Of a DNA stretch of 64,000 nt, positions 1 through 9,147 are shown in pieces. The DNA comes from Cedecea neteri (GTDB taxonomy: Bacteria; Pseudomonadota; Gammaproteobacteria; Enterobacterales; Enterobacteriaceae). Location of the stretch: NCBI RefSeq assembly GCF_000758325.1, contig NZ_CP009459.1:2914001-2978000 (forward strand), read 5' to 3'. Below the pieces are notes generated by a model. The model was given only the letters and a program-made list of their open reading frames with translations, made no database searches and was not told the DNA's origin. Position 1 is the first letter of the stretch. Every line of letters begins with the position of its first letter. The translations under genes and the position numbers were made by a program.

Positions 1-1
1 C

Positions 2-1825
2 GCCAAAGGCCAGGCTAAACCGATTCCGTTTGCCGAAGACACCTGCGTGCCACCGCAGCATCTGGCGGATTACATCGTGGAGTTTCGCGCGCTGCTGGAC
101 AGCCACAACCTGAGCTACGGGATGTTTGGCCACGTTGACGCGGGTGTACTGCACGTTCGCCCTGCGCTGGATATGTGTGACCCGCAGCAAGAAATGCTGA
201 TGAAAAGCATCTCCGACGACGTGGTGGCACTGACGGCAAAATATGGTGGCCTGCTGTGGGGCGAGCACGGCAAAGGGTTCCGCGCCGAGTACAGCCCGGC
301 CTTCTTCGGTGAAACGCTGTATGAAGAACTGCGCCGTATTAAAGCCGCGTTTGACCCGGCTAACCGGCTGAACCCAGGGAAAATTTGCCCGCCGCTCGGC
401 GTGGACGACCCGATGATGCAGGTCGATGCCGTTAAGCGTGGGACGTTTGACCGGCAAATCCCGATTGCGGTGCGTACTTCCTGGCGCGGGGCGATGGAGT
501 GCAACGGCAATGGCCTGTGCTTTAACTTCGACGTGAAAAGCCCGATGTGCCCGTCGATGAAGATCTCCAGCAACCGTATTCACTCCCCGAAAGGGCGAGC
601 CACGCTGACTCGTGAATGGCTGCGGCTGCTGGCCGAGCGCGGCGTTGATCCGCTCCAGCTTGAGAAGCAATTGCCGGAGCAGCGTGCCAGCCTGCGTGGT
701 CTTATTGAGCGTACCCGCAACTCGTGGCATGCCAGCAAAGGCGAGTACGATTTTTCCCACGAAGTGAAAGAGGCGATGTCCGGCTGCCTGGCCTGTAAAG
801 CCTGTTCCACCCAGTGCCCGATTAAAATCGACGTGCCGGAGTTCCGCTCTCGTTTCCTGCAGCTTTACCACACGCGCTATCTGCGCCCGCTGCGCGATCA
901 CGTTGTGGCCTCGGTGGAGAGCTATGCGCCGCTGATGGCGCGCGCGCCAAAAACCTTTAACTTCTTTATGAGCCAGCCGTGGGTACAGAGTTTGTCCCGC
1001 AGGCACATCGGCATGGTCGACCTGCCTATGCTGTCCACGCCGACGCTGCAGCAGCAGTTGGTTGGGCACCGCTCCGCTAACGTCACGCTGGAACAGCTGG
1101 AGCGTTACTCCGATGAGCAGCGAGCCAAAACGGTGCTGGTGGTGCAGGATCCGTTCACCAGCTATTACGATGCTCAGGTAGTGGCTGATTTTATTAAGCT
1201 TGCGGATAAGCTAGGCTTTGAACCTGTGGTGCTGCCGTTCTCGCCGAACGGTAAAGCCCAGCACATTAAAGGGTTCCTGCAGCGTTTTGCGCGCACGGCG
1301 AGTAAAACGTCTGAGTTCCTGAACCGCATTGCGAAACTGGGTATGCCGATGGTCGGTGTCGATCCGGCGCTGGTCCTCTGTTACCGGGATGAATATAAAC
1401 AGACATTAGGCGAAGAACGCGGTGATTTTCAGGTTCAACTGGTGCACGAATGGCTCCAGACTGCACTGAAAGAACGGGAAGTGCAGGGCGCGGGAGGAGA
1501 AGCATGGTACCTCTTTGGCCACTGTACCGAAGTAACGGCGTTACCGGCGACACCGAATCAGTGGGCCGGTATTTTTGCTCGTTTTGGCGCGAAACTCGAA
1601 AGCGTGAGCGTTGGCTGCTGCGGCATGGCGGGCACTTACGGACATGAGGTGAAGAATCTCGCCAATTCATTGGGCATTTATGAACTCTCCTGGCATCAGG
1701 CGATGCAGCGCCTGCCGCGCAACCGCTGTCTGGCAACCGGCTACTCCTGCCGCAGCCAGGTCAAGCGCGTTGAGGGCAACGGCGTACGGCATCCATTACA
1801 GGCTCTTCTGGAGATTATCGGATGA
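2..1825 (+). CDS. ydiJ: D-2-hydroxyglutarate dehydrogenase YdiJ, C-terminal part (5' end outside window)
   Basis: The reading frame is open from the first full codon (base 2), so this is the C-terminal ~607 residues of a protein of about 1000 residues. Visible are the end of the FAD-linked oxidase domain (the GHVDAGVLHVRP and GEHGKG stretches typical of the FAD-oxidase C domain), a ferredoxin-like segment with CLACKACSTQCP (a CxxCxxCxxxCP 4Fe-4S motif), and a C-terminal cysteine-rich domain with VGCCGMAG. The family couples D-2-hydroxyglutarate oxidation to an electron acceptor through FAD and Fe-S. The stop overlaps the menI start (ATGA), so the two genes are translationally coupled as in E. 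coli. The assignment is secure; the N-terminus cannot be seen. Confidence 0.93.
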   Translation, partial: AKGQAKPIPFAEDTCVPPQHLADYIVEFRALLDSHNLSYGMFGHVDAGVLHVRPALDMCDPQQEMLMKSISDDVVALTAKYGGLLWGEHGKGFRAEYSPAFFGETLYEELRRIKAAFDPANRLNPGKICPPLGVDDPMMQVDAVKRGTFDRQIPIAVRTSWRGAMECNGNGLCFNFDVKSPMCPSMKISSNRIHSPKGRATLTREWLRLLAERGVDPLQLEKQLPEQRASLRGLIERTRNSWHASKGEYDFSHEVKEAMSGCLACKACSTQCPIKIDVPEFRSRFLQLYHTRYLRPLRDHVVASVESYAPLMARAPKTFNFFMSQPWVQSLSRRHIGMVDLPMLSTPTLQQQLVGHRSANVTLEQLERYSDEQRAKTVLVVQDPFTSYYDAQVVADFIKLADKLGFEPVVLPFSPNGKAQHIKGFLQRFARTASKTSEFLNRIAKLGMPMVGVDPALVLCYRDEYKQTLGEERGDFQVQLVHEWLQTALKEREVQGAGGEAWYLFGHCTEVTALPATPNQWAGIFARFGAKLESVSVGCCGMAGTYGHEVKNLANSLGIYELSWHQAMQRLPRNRCLATGYSCRSQVKRVEGNGVRHPLQALLEIIG

Positions 1826-2232
1826 TTTGGCGACGTGAAGCCACGCTTGCCGCGCTCAATAAAATGGGCGCGAACAATATGGTTGGCCATGTAGGCATTG
1901 AATTTACGCGTTTTGACGACAACGAAATTGAGGCCACCATGCCGGTGGACGAGCGCACCCGGCAGCCGTTTGGCCTGCTGCACGGCGGCGCGTCGGTGGT
2001 GCTGGCGGAAACGCTGGGTTCCGTGGCGGGCTACCTGTGCACCGAAGGCGACCAGAAGGTGGTTGGGCTGGAGGTGAACGCCAACCACATTCGCTCGGCG
2101 CGAGAAGGCGTGGTGCGCGGCGTTTGTCGCGCAGTTCATGCGGGGCGTCGTCATCAGGTGTGGCAAATTGATATCTACGATCAGCAAGACCAGCTGTGCT
2201 GTACCTCCCGCCTGACCACGGCGGTGGTGTAA
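1822..2232 (+). CDS. menI: 1,4-dihydroxy-2-naphthoyl-CoA hydrolase MenI
   Basis: A 136-residue hotdog-fold thioesterase, the same length as E. coli MenI (YdiI) and close to it along the whole sequence. The active-site segment FGLLHGGASVVLAET carries the conserved His-Gly-Gly and the catalytic Glu of this subfamily. It hydrolyses DHNA-CoA in menaquinone synthesis, in the cytoplasm. Its ATG overlaps the ydiJ stop. Only a weak hairpin follows before the next gene. Confidence 0.95.
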   Translation: MIWRREATLAALNKMGANNMVGHVGIEFTRFDDNEIEATMPVDERTRQPFGLLHGGASVVLAETLGSVAGYLCTEGDQKVVGLEVNANHIRSAREGVVRGVCRAVHAGRRHQVWQIDIYDQQDQLCCTSRLTTAVV

Positions 2233-2249
2233 AACAACGGCTAAAATAT

Positions 2250-2285
2250 TCCCACGTTCAGCCCTTGGGGATGTGGGATTGTTTT
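2250..2285 (+). terminator. weak hairpin after menI
   Basis: TCCCAC (2250-2255) can pair with GTGGGA (2273-2278) across a 17-nt loop and is followed by a T-rich stretch. The short stem and long loop make this a weak candidate for the end of the ydiJ-menI transcript. Confidence 0.3.
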
Positions 2286-2377
2286 AATTTGTTATTATTT
2301 CCTTAAAAAACTATATATCCACCCTCCATTTTGCTAAAAAGCCTGCCTCAGGATATTTTCAGGCTTAAGGACAAACG

Positions 2378-3202
2378 ATGTGGATATTGCTGGCAGCAGC
2401 CTTACTGGTATTACAATTTAATAAAAAGATTTCCTTCGGATTATTACTGGCGACGGTGATATGGGGGGCCGTTGACGGCGTACTCGACTGGCGGGCACTG
2501 GCTTCACTGGCGGTAATCGCCGTGCTTGCCGTCGCTTATTTAAAAACCGCAAACGCAAAGCCCGTGCGCTACGTGCTTGAGTTTTTGCTTGTCGCCGCCG
2601 CGGTAGCGCTGACCATCCATGTTATTCCCGGTTTCCATAATCCAAAGGTGCTGGACTCGGTGAGTGCCGGGCCGCAAAGTGCGCCTTTCTCCATGTATTA
2701 CAACTTCGACAAAGCGCTGGTGCCCTTTATTTTGCTGGTGGGGATGAAATCGCTGTTTGTCAGCGAGCCGAAATATCAGCCTGGTAAGCCCGGGTGGATC
2801 CTGCTGGTTGCTTTGATCCCAGGGCTGTTGTTATTGGCGGTAGCGTTGGGTGGCTTAAAGATTGAGCCTCATTTCCCGCAATGGCTGCTGCCGTTCCTGT
2901 TCGCGAATATTTTCTTTGTTTCCCTGGCGGAAGAAGCGCTATTCCGGGGCTACCTCCAGCAGCGTTTATCCGGCTTTATGCCTCCGGTCATGGCGCTAAT
3001 TATTTCAGCCGCGATATTCGGCGGGCTCCATTTCGCCGGTGGGCCGCTGCTGATTGTTTTTGCCGCGCTGGCGGGGCTTATTTACGGCCTGGCGTGGATG
3101 TGGAGCGGGCGGCTGTGGGTTGCCGTGGCATTTCACGTCGGGCTGAATATCACCCATTTATTGCTGTTTACCTATCCGGTGCTGCAGCATTCTGTGCACT
3201 AA
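2378..3202 (+). CDS. CPBP-family intramembrane metalloprotease (CAAX/Abi type)
   Basis: A 274-residue, strongly hydrophobic protein with about eight membrane segments. The C-terminal half has the three CPBP signatures: EEALFRG (EExxxR, about residues 188-194), GGLHF (FxxxH-like, about 213-217), and AFHVGLN (HxxxN, about 252-258), which supply the metal-binding and catalytic residues. The family includes Rce1-like prenyl proteases and bacteriocin-immunity proteins; the substrate here is unknown. AGGA precedes the ATG, and a short inverted repeat (AAGCCTG/CAGGCTT, 2339-2366) lies just upstream. E. coli K-12 has no such gene at this position. It converges on the kinase-like gene across a shared terminator. 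Confidence 0.88.
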   Translation: MWILLAAALLVLQFNKKISFGLLLATVIWGAVDGVLDWRALASLAVIAVLAVAYLKTANAKPVRYVLEFLLVAAAVALTIHVIPGFHNPKVLDSVSAGPQSAPFSMYYNFDKALVPFILLVGMKSLFVSEPKYQPGKPGWILLVALIPGLLLLAVALGGLKIEPHFPQWLLPFLFANIFFVSLAEEALFRGYLQQRLSGFMPPVMALIISAAIFGGLHFAGGPLLIVFAALAGLIYGLAWMWSGRLWVAVAFHVGLNITHLLLFTYPVLQHSVH

Positions 3203-3205
3203 TCT

Positions 3206-3242
3206 TTTTACGACATCGGAACCTGGCTCCGATGTCGTAAAA
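3206..3242. terminator. bidirectional terminator between the CPBP gene and the ABC1-kinase gene
   Basis: A 15-bp perfect stem (3206-3220 with 3228-3242) has a 7-nt loop and ends in T runs on both strands. It sits between two convergent genes, as expected for a shared Rho-independent terminator. Confidence 0.9.
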
Positions 3243-3244
3243 TC

Positions 3245-4885
3245 TCACCGCCTTAACAACCGAATAACCAGCCATGCGCTTCCCGCGAGGGCGCACAACA
3301 AGCTGAGTACAGGGAAAAATGGGATGCCAAACAGCGTCCAGTTCAGCCCGAACAGCCACGGCGCGATCGTCATCGTCAGGGCGGCTAAAACAATGGCGAC
3401 CGCCAGCGTCGAAGCCGCTCGTTCCAGCGACTTTCCAAGCTGGTTAATGTTCTCTACGTTAATGTCCGCGTGCAACTTACCGTGACGTAGCCTTTGCATC
3501 ACCAGACGCAGGGTCTGTGGCAGCGAATCTCCCCCCTCCAGAAGCTGGTTGCCAAGTTTAAGCAGGCGCCTGCGGCTCCCGAGGCGGGTATAGCGTTTTA
3601 ATATCTCCCGCTTAATCACCGGGCGAAGAATGCGAATAATGTCGAACTGCGGATCCATTCTCAGCAACACACCGTCCGCGGTAATCAGCGCCTTAAACAA
3701 CAAAACCAAATCCGGCGGAAGTAGCAGCTCAAATTCTCGGGCTGTGGAAAGCATATCGGTCAGCGCTTTTCCCAACTGTAGCGGGAGGTTGCCCTGTTTT
3801 TGCAGAAAATAGGTGGCTGCAAGTTCTAATTCGGTCAGATCTAATGCCTCCTGGCCACTCCACGTGATGAGGGCATCGACAATACCGCTGGCGTCACGCT
3901 CGCTGATGGCATAAATCAGCGATAACAGCTCGTCGCACCGCGTCTGGCTCAGGCTTCCCACCATGCCGAAATCAATGAAGCCGACCCGGTTGCCAGCCAG
4001 GGCCATGACGTTGCCGGGATGCGGATCTGCGTGGTAAGCCCTCAGTTCAAAGAGCATATTGATAAATGCCGTCGCGCCTTTACGCGCCAACAAGGGGCCG
4101 TCAAACCCGGCGGCGGCAAGCTGTTGGCCGTCAACCGGCGCCACGCCGGGCAAAAATGCCTGAACCATTAGCGCAGGGTGGCACCAGTACCAATAAATCC
4201 TGGGAATGACGACGTCGTCGGTGTCGGCGAAAAACTGATAAAACTTTTCCCCGTTGGCCGCCTCGTGGCAAAAATCCAGCTCCTGATTCAGGGCGTTTTC
4301 CAGATAACGAACCAGCATCACCGGCTGAAAGCGAGCGAGCGCCGCGCTCTGCCGGGCCAGGCTTTCCGCCAGGTAACGCAGTAAACGCAGGTCGGCCTTG
4401 AGGGTTGTTTCAATGCCGGGGCGCTGAATTTTGACGATAACCTCGTCGCCGTTTTTCAGCGTGGCCCGGTGAATTTGCGCTATCGAGCCGCTGGCCAGCG
4501 GGGTTTCATCAAAGGCGGCGAAAACCTCCGCAGGCGGAGCCCCAAGCGTTGCCACCACGAAGGGTTCAAGCTGCGGCCAGGGCAGAGGGCTGGCGCTCGA
4601 GTTCAACTGGCTAAGCGCTTCCGTCCAGGCGGGATCAAGCAGGTCGCTGCGGGTCGAGAGGATTTGCCCGAGCTTAACGAACGTCGGGCCCAGCTCTTCC
4701 AGCGCCGCACACAGGCGCTGCGGTATCGGTAAAGCATCGTGTTGGCTGCCGCCCCGTATTTTGTCATGCAGTGAGGACAGGCCCATTAAGCGCACAATGT
4801 CCTGCAATCCATAGCGGAGGAAAACGCCGATAATTTCCTGCAGCCTCACGCGATCGCGGGCGGTGACCATAATCATTTTCAGCAT
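3245..4885 (-). CDS. ABC1 (AarF/UbiB-type) atypical kinase with C-terminal membrane anchor
   Basis: I place the start at 4885 (MLKMIMVTARDR), where GGGAG lies 9 nt upstream; the frame is open further but without support. The 546-residue product carries ABC1-family landmarks in order: KLGQILS (KxGQ), ASGSIAQIHRA (the loop replacing the P-loop), VKIQRPG (ATP-binding Lys), QELDF (ExD), HADPHPGN (catalytic Asp) and GFIDFGMVG (DFG). The C-terminus has two hydrophobic segments with LNWTLFG between them. Family members such as UbiB act as ATPases in ubiquinone synthesis at the inner membrane. This is a second, UbiB-like protein rather than UbiB, which lies in the ubiE-ubiJ-ubiB operon of enterics. 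The function here is unknown. The gene is divergent from the suf operon. Confidence 0.88.
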   Translation of the reverse strand: MLKMIMVTARDRVRLQEIIGVFLRYGLQDIVRLMGLSSLHDKIRGGSQHDALPIPQRLCAALEELGPTFVKLGQILSTRSDLLDPAWTEALSQLNSSASPLPWPQLEPFVVATLGAPPAEVFAAFDETPLASGSIAQIHRATLKNGDEVIVKIQRPGIETTLKADLRLLRYLAESLARQSAALARFQPVMLVRYLENALNQELDFCHEAANGEKFYQFFADTDDVVIPRIYWYWCHPALMVQAFLPGVAPVDGQQLAAAGFDGPLLARKGATAFINMLFELRAYHADPHPGNVMALAGNRVGFIDFGMVGSLSQTRCDELLSLIYAISERDASGIVDALITWSGQEALDLTELELAATYFLQKQGNLPLQLGKALTDMLSTAREFELLLPPDLVLLFKALITADGVLLRMDPQFDIIRILRPVIKREILKRYTRLGSRRRLLKLGNQLLEGGDSLPQTLRLVMQRLRHGKLHADINVENINQLGKSLERAASTLAVAIVLAALTMTIAPWLFGLNWTLFGIPFFPVLSLLCALAGSAWLVIRLLRR

Positions 4886-5205
4886 CAGGCTAAGCTCCCT
4901 TTTCTTTATCAGGAGAATAGTTGATAAATCAGAAGTGAGAATTTCGCCGTGGAATGTCTGAAAATTACTGGTACTTTTCGCGGCGAATTTCGCATTCAGT
5001 GCGTTTCCAATCACATAAATAGATATTTTCTATACATCTTTTGTCGTGCCCGGCTCAGGCGTTTTTCATCTTTGATATTTCCTTTTGCACCAGTGGGTTA
5101 AACAGCTCTTTTCGCCATCTGCAAGAGTTTCGGGACGGTCTATCCTTAGTAAAGACGCCCAAAAAACCAGCGTTTCGCGAATACCCCTGTTTTCATAACG
5201 TTGTA

Positions 5206-5226
5206 TTGATAATTGTTATCATTAAC
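5206..5226 (+). promoter_or_regulatory. Fur-box-like palindrome upstream of sufA
   Basis: GATAATTGTTATCATTA at 5208-5224 matches the core of the Fur consensus (GATAATGATTATC) closely. It is about 47-63 bp before the sufA ATG, inside the 385-bp ABC1-kinase/suf intergenic region, where the E. coli suf operon is controlled by Fur, IscR and OxyR. I could not place the IscR or OxyR sites with confidence. The rest of 4886-5205 shows no gene. Confidence 0.7.
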
Positions 5227-5270
5227 ATAAGGGTATCGGCCTTCGGGCGCAGAGAATAATGAGGTGAAGA

Positions 5271-5639
5271 ATGGATGTGCAAACCGGTTCCTTTGATCCC
5301 AATGATTTTACCTGGCAGGGGCTGACCCTGACCCCGGCCGCCAGCGCGCATATCCGCGATCTGGCCGCCAAACAACCCGAGCTCAAGGGTATCCGCCTGA
5401 GTATCAAACAGACGGGCTGCGCGGGCTTTGGCTACGTGCTGGACACGGTCACCGAGCCGAAGCCGGACGATCTGGTCTATGAGTTTGACGGCGCGCGCCT
5501 GTGGGTGCCGCTCTCCGCCATGCCTTTTATCGACGGCACGGAAGTGGATTACGTGCGTGAAGGCCTGAATCAGATCTTTAAATTTAATAACCCGAAAGCG
5601 CAGCACGAGTGCGGCTGCGGCGAAAGCTTTGGGGTATAG
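5271..5639 (+). CDS. sufA: A-type Fe-S cluster carrier SufA
   Basis: 122 residues, the E. coli length. The three conserved cysteines of A-type carriers are present: TGCAGFGY (about residue 50) and the C-terminal CGCGESF pair. SufA receives clusters from the SufBCD scaffold and passes them to apo-proteins under oxidative stress or iron limitation. GAGGTGA lies 3 nt before the ATG. It is the first gene of the suf operon, behind a Fur-like site. Confidence 0.97.
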   Translation: MDVQTGSFDPNDFTWQGLTLTPAASAHIRDLAAKQPELKGIRLSIKQTGCAGFGYVLDTVTEPKPDDLVYEFDGARLWVPLSAMPFIDGTEVDYVREGLNQIFKFNNPKAQHECGCGESFGV

Positions 5640-5647
5640 GCGGTACT

Positions 5648-7129
5648 ATGTCTCGTAATACTGAAGCAACTGACGATGTCAAAACCTGGACCGGCAACCT
5701 CAATTATAAAGAGGGCTTTTTCACCGAGCTGCAGACCGAGCAGCTGGCGAAGGGCATAAATGAAGAGGTGGTTCGGGCAATATCTGCCCGTCGTAACGAA
5801 CCCGAATGGATGCTGGAGTTTCGTCTCAATGCCTTCCATGCATGGCTAAAAATGGAAGAGCCTCACTGGCTGAAGGCGAATTACGACAAACTGAATTACC
5901 AGGATTACAGCTATTACTCAGCGCCTTCCTGTGGGAGCTGCGACGATACCTGTGCCTCACAGCCCGGCGCGGTTCAGCAGCCGCCTAACGCCTTCCTGAC
6001 TAACGAAGTCGAAGACGCGTTTAAGCAACTGGGCGTGCCGGTGCGCGAAGGCAGCGAAGTGGCGGTCGATGCCATTTTTGACTCCGTCTCCGTCGCAACC
6101 ACTTACCGTGAAAAACTCTCTGAACAGGGCATTATCTTCTGCTCCTTCGGTGAGGCGATCCACGATTACCCGGAACTGGTCAAAAAATACCTGGGTACTG
6201 TCGTGCCGTCGAACGACAACTTCTTCGCCGCGCTTAACGCCGCGGTGGCGTCCGACGGCACCTTTATTTACATCCCGAAAGGCGTGCGTTGCCCGATGGA
6301 ACTGTCCACCTATTTCCGTATCAACGCGGAAAAAACCGGTCAGTTCGAACGCACCATTCTGGTGGCGGATGAAGGCAGCTACGTGAGCTACATAGAAGGG
6401 TGCTCGGCGCCGGTACGCGACAGTTACCAGCTGCACGCGGCAGTCGTGGAAGTGATTATTCACCGCGATGCGGAAGTGAAGTACTCCACGGTGCAAAACT
6501 GGTTCCCGGGGGATAACAACACCGGCGGCATCCTGAACTTCGTGACTAAGCGCGCGCTGTGCGAAGGTGAGAACAGCAAGATGTCCTGGACGCAGTCGGA
6601 AACCGGCTCCGCCATCACCTGGAAGTACCCGAGTGTGATCCTGCGTGGCGACAACTCCATCGGCGAGTTCTTCTCCGTGGCGCTGACCTCCGGCCATCAG
6701 CAGGCGGACACCGGCACGAAAATGATCCACATCGGCAAGAACACCAAATCGACGATCATCTCGAAGGGGATCTCCGCCGGCCATAGCCAGAACAGCTATC
6801 GTGGCCTGGTGAAAATCATGCCCACCGCGACCAACGCCCGTAACTTCACCCAGTGCGACTCGATGTTGATCGGGCCGGACAGCGGGGCGCACACCTTCCC
6901 GTACGTGGAGTGCCGCAACAACACGGCACAGCTGGAGCACGAAGCCACCACGTCCCGCATTGGTGAAGATCAACTGTTCTACTGCCTGCAGCGTGGGATC
7001 AGCGAAGACGACGCCATCTCGATGATCGTCAACGGGTTCTGCAAAGACGTGTTCTCAGAGTTACCGCTCGAATTCGCGGTGGAAGCACAAAAATTATTAG
7101 CCATCAGCCTCGAACACAGCGTCGGTTAA
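5648..7129 (+). CDS. sufB: Fe-S cluster assembly scaffold SufB
   Basis: The start at ATG 5648 ([10 protein letters not shown]) matches E. coli SufB; an upstream in-frame extension overlaps sufA and is not credible. The 493-residue product forms the SufBC2D scaffold. Functionally key residues of E. coli SufB are kept: the Cys in EGCSAPV, the Cys in TQCDSM (E. coli Cys405) and the Glu in LEHEATTS (Glu434). Two other cysteines of the E. coli protein are replaced: ANCG reads PDSG here and PSCILRG reads PSVILRG. It is 8 nt downstream of sufA. Confidence 0.97.
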   Translation: MSRNTEATDDVKTWTGNLNYKEGFFTELQTEQLAKGINEEVVRAISARRNEPEWMLEFRLNAFHAWLKMEEPHWLKANYDKLNYQDYSYYSAPSCGSCDDTCASQPGAVQQPPNAFLTNEVEDAFKQLGVPVREGSEVAVDAIFDSVSVATTYREKLSEQGIIFCSFGEAIHDYPELVKKYLGTVVPSNDNFFAALNAAVASDGTFIYIPKGVRCPMELSTYFRINAEKTGQFERTILVADEGSYVSYIEGCSAPVRDSYQLHAAVVEVIIHRDAEVKYSTVQNWFPGDNNTGGILNFVTKRALCEGENSKMSWTQSETGSAITWKYPSVILRGDNSIGEFFSVALTSGHQQADTGTKMIHIGKNTKSTIISKGISAGHSQNSYRGLVKIMPTATNARNFTQCDSMLIGPDSGAHTFPYVECRNNTAQLEHEATTSRIGEDQLFYCLQRGISEDDAISMIVNGFCKDVFSELPLEFAVEAQKLLAISLEHSVG

Positions 7130-7145
7130 GGATTAAGGGAAAACT

Positions 7146-7892
7146 ATGTTAAGCATTAAAGATTTACAGGTCAGCGTTGAGGACAAAGAGATCCTGCGTG
7201 GCTTAAACCTTGAAGTGAAGCCGGGCGAAGTCCACGCCATCATGGGGCCAAACGGTTCCGGGAAAAGTACCTTATCCGCCACGCTTGCCGGGCGTGAGGA
7301 CTATGAAGTGACTGGTGGTTCGGTGCAGTTCAACGGCAAGGATTTGCTGGAACTGTCGCCGGAAGACCGCTCCGGGGAAGGTATTTTTATGGCCTTCCAG
7401 TACCCGGTGGAAATTCCCGGCGTCAGCAACCAGTTCTTCCTGCAAACCGCGCTGAATGCGGTCCGGGAATACCGGGGCCTTGAGTCCCTGGATCGCTTTG
7501 ATTTCCAGGATCTGATGGAAGAGAAAATCAAACTGCTGCAAATGCCGGAAGATTTGCTGACTCGTTCGGTGAACGTTGGCTTCTCTGGCGGCGAGAAAAA
7601 GCGCAACGACATTCTGCAAATGGCGGTGCTGGAGCCAGAGCTCTGTATTCTCGATGAAACCGACTCCGGGCTGGATATCGATGCGTTGAAGATTGTTGCC
7701 GAAGGCGTTAACTCCCTGCGCGACGGCAAGCGTTCATTTATCGTGGTCACCCACTACCAGCGCATCCTCGACTACATCAAGCCGGACTTTGTTCACGTGC
7801 TGTATCAGGGGCGCATCGTTAAATCTGGCGATTTCAGCCTGGTGAAACAACTGGAGGAGCAGGGTTATGGCTGGCTTACCGAACAGCAGTAA
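7146..7892 (+). CDS. sufC: Fe-S assembly ATPase SufC
   Basis: A 248-residue ABC-type ATPase. Walker A is GPNGSGKST, the signature is FSGGEKKR, and Walker B is CILDETDSGLD, where the Asp-Glu-Thr-Asp form is typical of SufC. It drives conformational change in the soluble SufBC2D complex rather than transport. AAGGGA precedes the start. The 3' end overlaps sufD by 26 bp, which suggests translational coupling. Confidence 0.97.
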   Translation: MLSIKDLQVSVEDKEILRGLNLEVKPGEVHAIMGPNGSGKSTLSATLAGREDYEVTGGSVQFNGKDLLELSPEDRSGEGIFMAFQYPVEIPGVSNQFFLQTALNAVREYRGLESLDRFDFQDLMEEKIKLLQMPEDLLTRSVNVGFSGGEKKRNDILQMAVLEPELCILDETDSGLDIDALKIVAEGVNSLRDGKRSFIVVTHYQRILDYIKPDFVHVLYQGRIVKSGDFSLVKQLEEQGYGWLTEQQ

Positions 7893-9147
7893 CGGCAACG
7901 CGCTCCAGCAGTGGCATCATCTGTTTGAATCCCAGGGGACTGGCCGCTCGCAGGTGGCTCAGCAGCATATGCAGCAGCTGTTGCGCCTCGGGTTGCCGAC
8001 GCGTAAGCATGAAAACTGGAAATACACGCCGCTCGACGGGTTGCTGAACAACCAGTTTGTCTTTGCGCCTCAGTCGCCTTTAAGTGCGCAACAGCGTGAC
8101 GAGCTTGCTCTGCCCGTAAACGCGCTGCGGCTGGTGTTTGTTGACGGACGTTTCAGCGCCGAACTGAGCGATGACCTTGCCGACAGCGGTTTTGTCATTA
8201 GCATCGACGATAACCGCCAGACGTTGCCCGCGCCCGTTCAGGGCGAAGTGTTCCTGCATCTGACGGAAAGCCTGGCGGAGACCGTGACGCATATCCGCGT
8301 GGCGCGTAACACGCAGCCTGAAAAAGCGCTGTTACTAATGCACGTCACGCGCGGAAGCGCGGCGCAGGAGATGACGACGGCGCATTACCGTCACCACCTG
8401 ATCCTTGAGCAGGGCGCTCAGGCCACGGTGATCGAGCACTTCGTCAGCCTTGACGAGGCGGCGCATTTCACCGGTGCACGGTTTACCGCCGAAGTGGCCG
8501 CTAACGCGCAGCTTAGCCACTACAAGCTGGCGTTTGAAAATGCCGCCAGCTATCACTTTGCGCACAACGACCTGCTGATTGAGCAGGACTCGACGGTGAG
8601 CAGCCACAGCTTCCTGTTGGGGGCCGCGGTGCTGCGCCACAATACCAGCACGCAGCTTAACGGCGAGAACAACCAGCTGCACATCAACAGCCTGGCGCTG
8701 CCGGTAAATAACGAAGTGTGCGACACCCGAACCTGGCTTGAGCACAACAAGGGCTACTGCAACAGCCGCCAGCTGCACAAAACCATCGTGCGTGATAAAG
8801 GCCGGGCGGTGTTTAACGGCATGATCAAAGTGGCTCAGCACGCGATCAAAACCGACGGGCAGATGACCAACAACAACCTGTTGCTTGGCCGCCTGGCAGA
8901 AGTGGACACCAAGCCACAGCTGGAAATCTACGCCGATGACGTGAAGTGCAGCCATGGCGCGACCATTGGGCGCATTGATGACGAACAGATGTTCTACCTG
9001 CGCTCCCGTGGTATCAGCGAACAGGCTGCGCAGCAGATGATAATTTTCGCCTTTGTCGCAGAGCTTACCGAAAGTATTCGCGACGAGGCCTTAAAACAGC
9101 AGGTGCTGGCACGTATCGCCCGGCGCTTTGCAGGGGGCGAGGCATGA
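7867..9147 (+). CDS. sufD: Fe-S assembly scaffold subunit SufD
   Basis: 426 residues, paralogous to SufB and close to E. coli SufD (423) from the N-terminal MAGLPNSS onward. The KCSHGATIG segment carries the His (E. coli His360) implicated in cluster formation at the SufB-SufD interface. The start lies inside sufC and the stop overlaps the sufS start by 4 bp, so the three genes are tightly coupled. Confidence 0.96.
   Translation: MAGLPNSSNGNALQQWHHLFESQGTGRSQVAQQHMQQLLRLGLPTRKHENWKYTPLDGLLNNQFVFAPQSPLSAQQRDELALPVNALRLVFVDGRFSAELSDDLADSGFVISIDDNRQTLPAPVQGEVFLHLTESLAETVTHIRVARNTQPEKALLLMHVTRGSAAQEMTTAHYRHHLILEQGAQATVIEHFVSLDEAAHFTGARFTAEVAANAQLSHYKLAFENAASYHFAHNDLLIEQDSTVSSHSFLLGAAVLRHNTSTQLNGENNQLHINSLALPVNNEVCDTRTWLEHNKGYCNSRQLHKTIVRDKGRAVFNGMIKVAQHAIKTDGQMTNNNLLLGRLAEVDTKPQLEIYADDVKCSHGATIGRIDDEQMFYLRSRGISEQAAQQMIIFAFVAELTESIRDEALKQQVLARIARRFAGGEA

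Noticed and set aside
2233..5270. RprA small RNA or ydiH near suf, as in E. coli
   Set aside because: Neither could be recognised here; the interval is occupied by the CPBP and ABC1-kinase genes.
5609..5647. N-terminal extension of sufB overlapping sufA
   Set aside because: The extension lacks a ribosome site and homology; the ATG at 5648 matches the family start.
5957..6973. Long minus-strand open frame opposite sufB
   Set aside because: It is a GC-skew shadow of sufB with no ribosome site and no recognisable domain.
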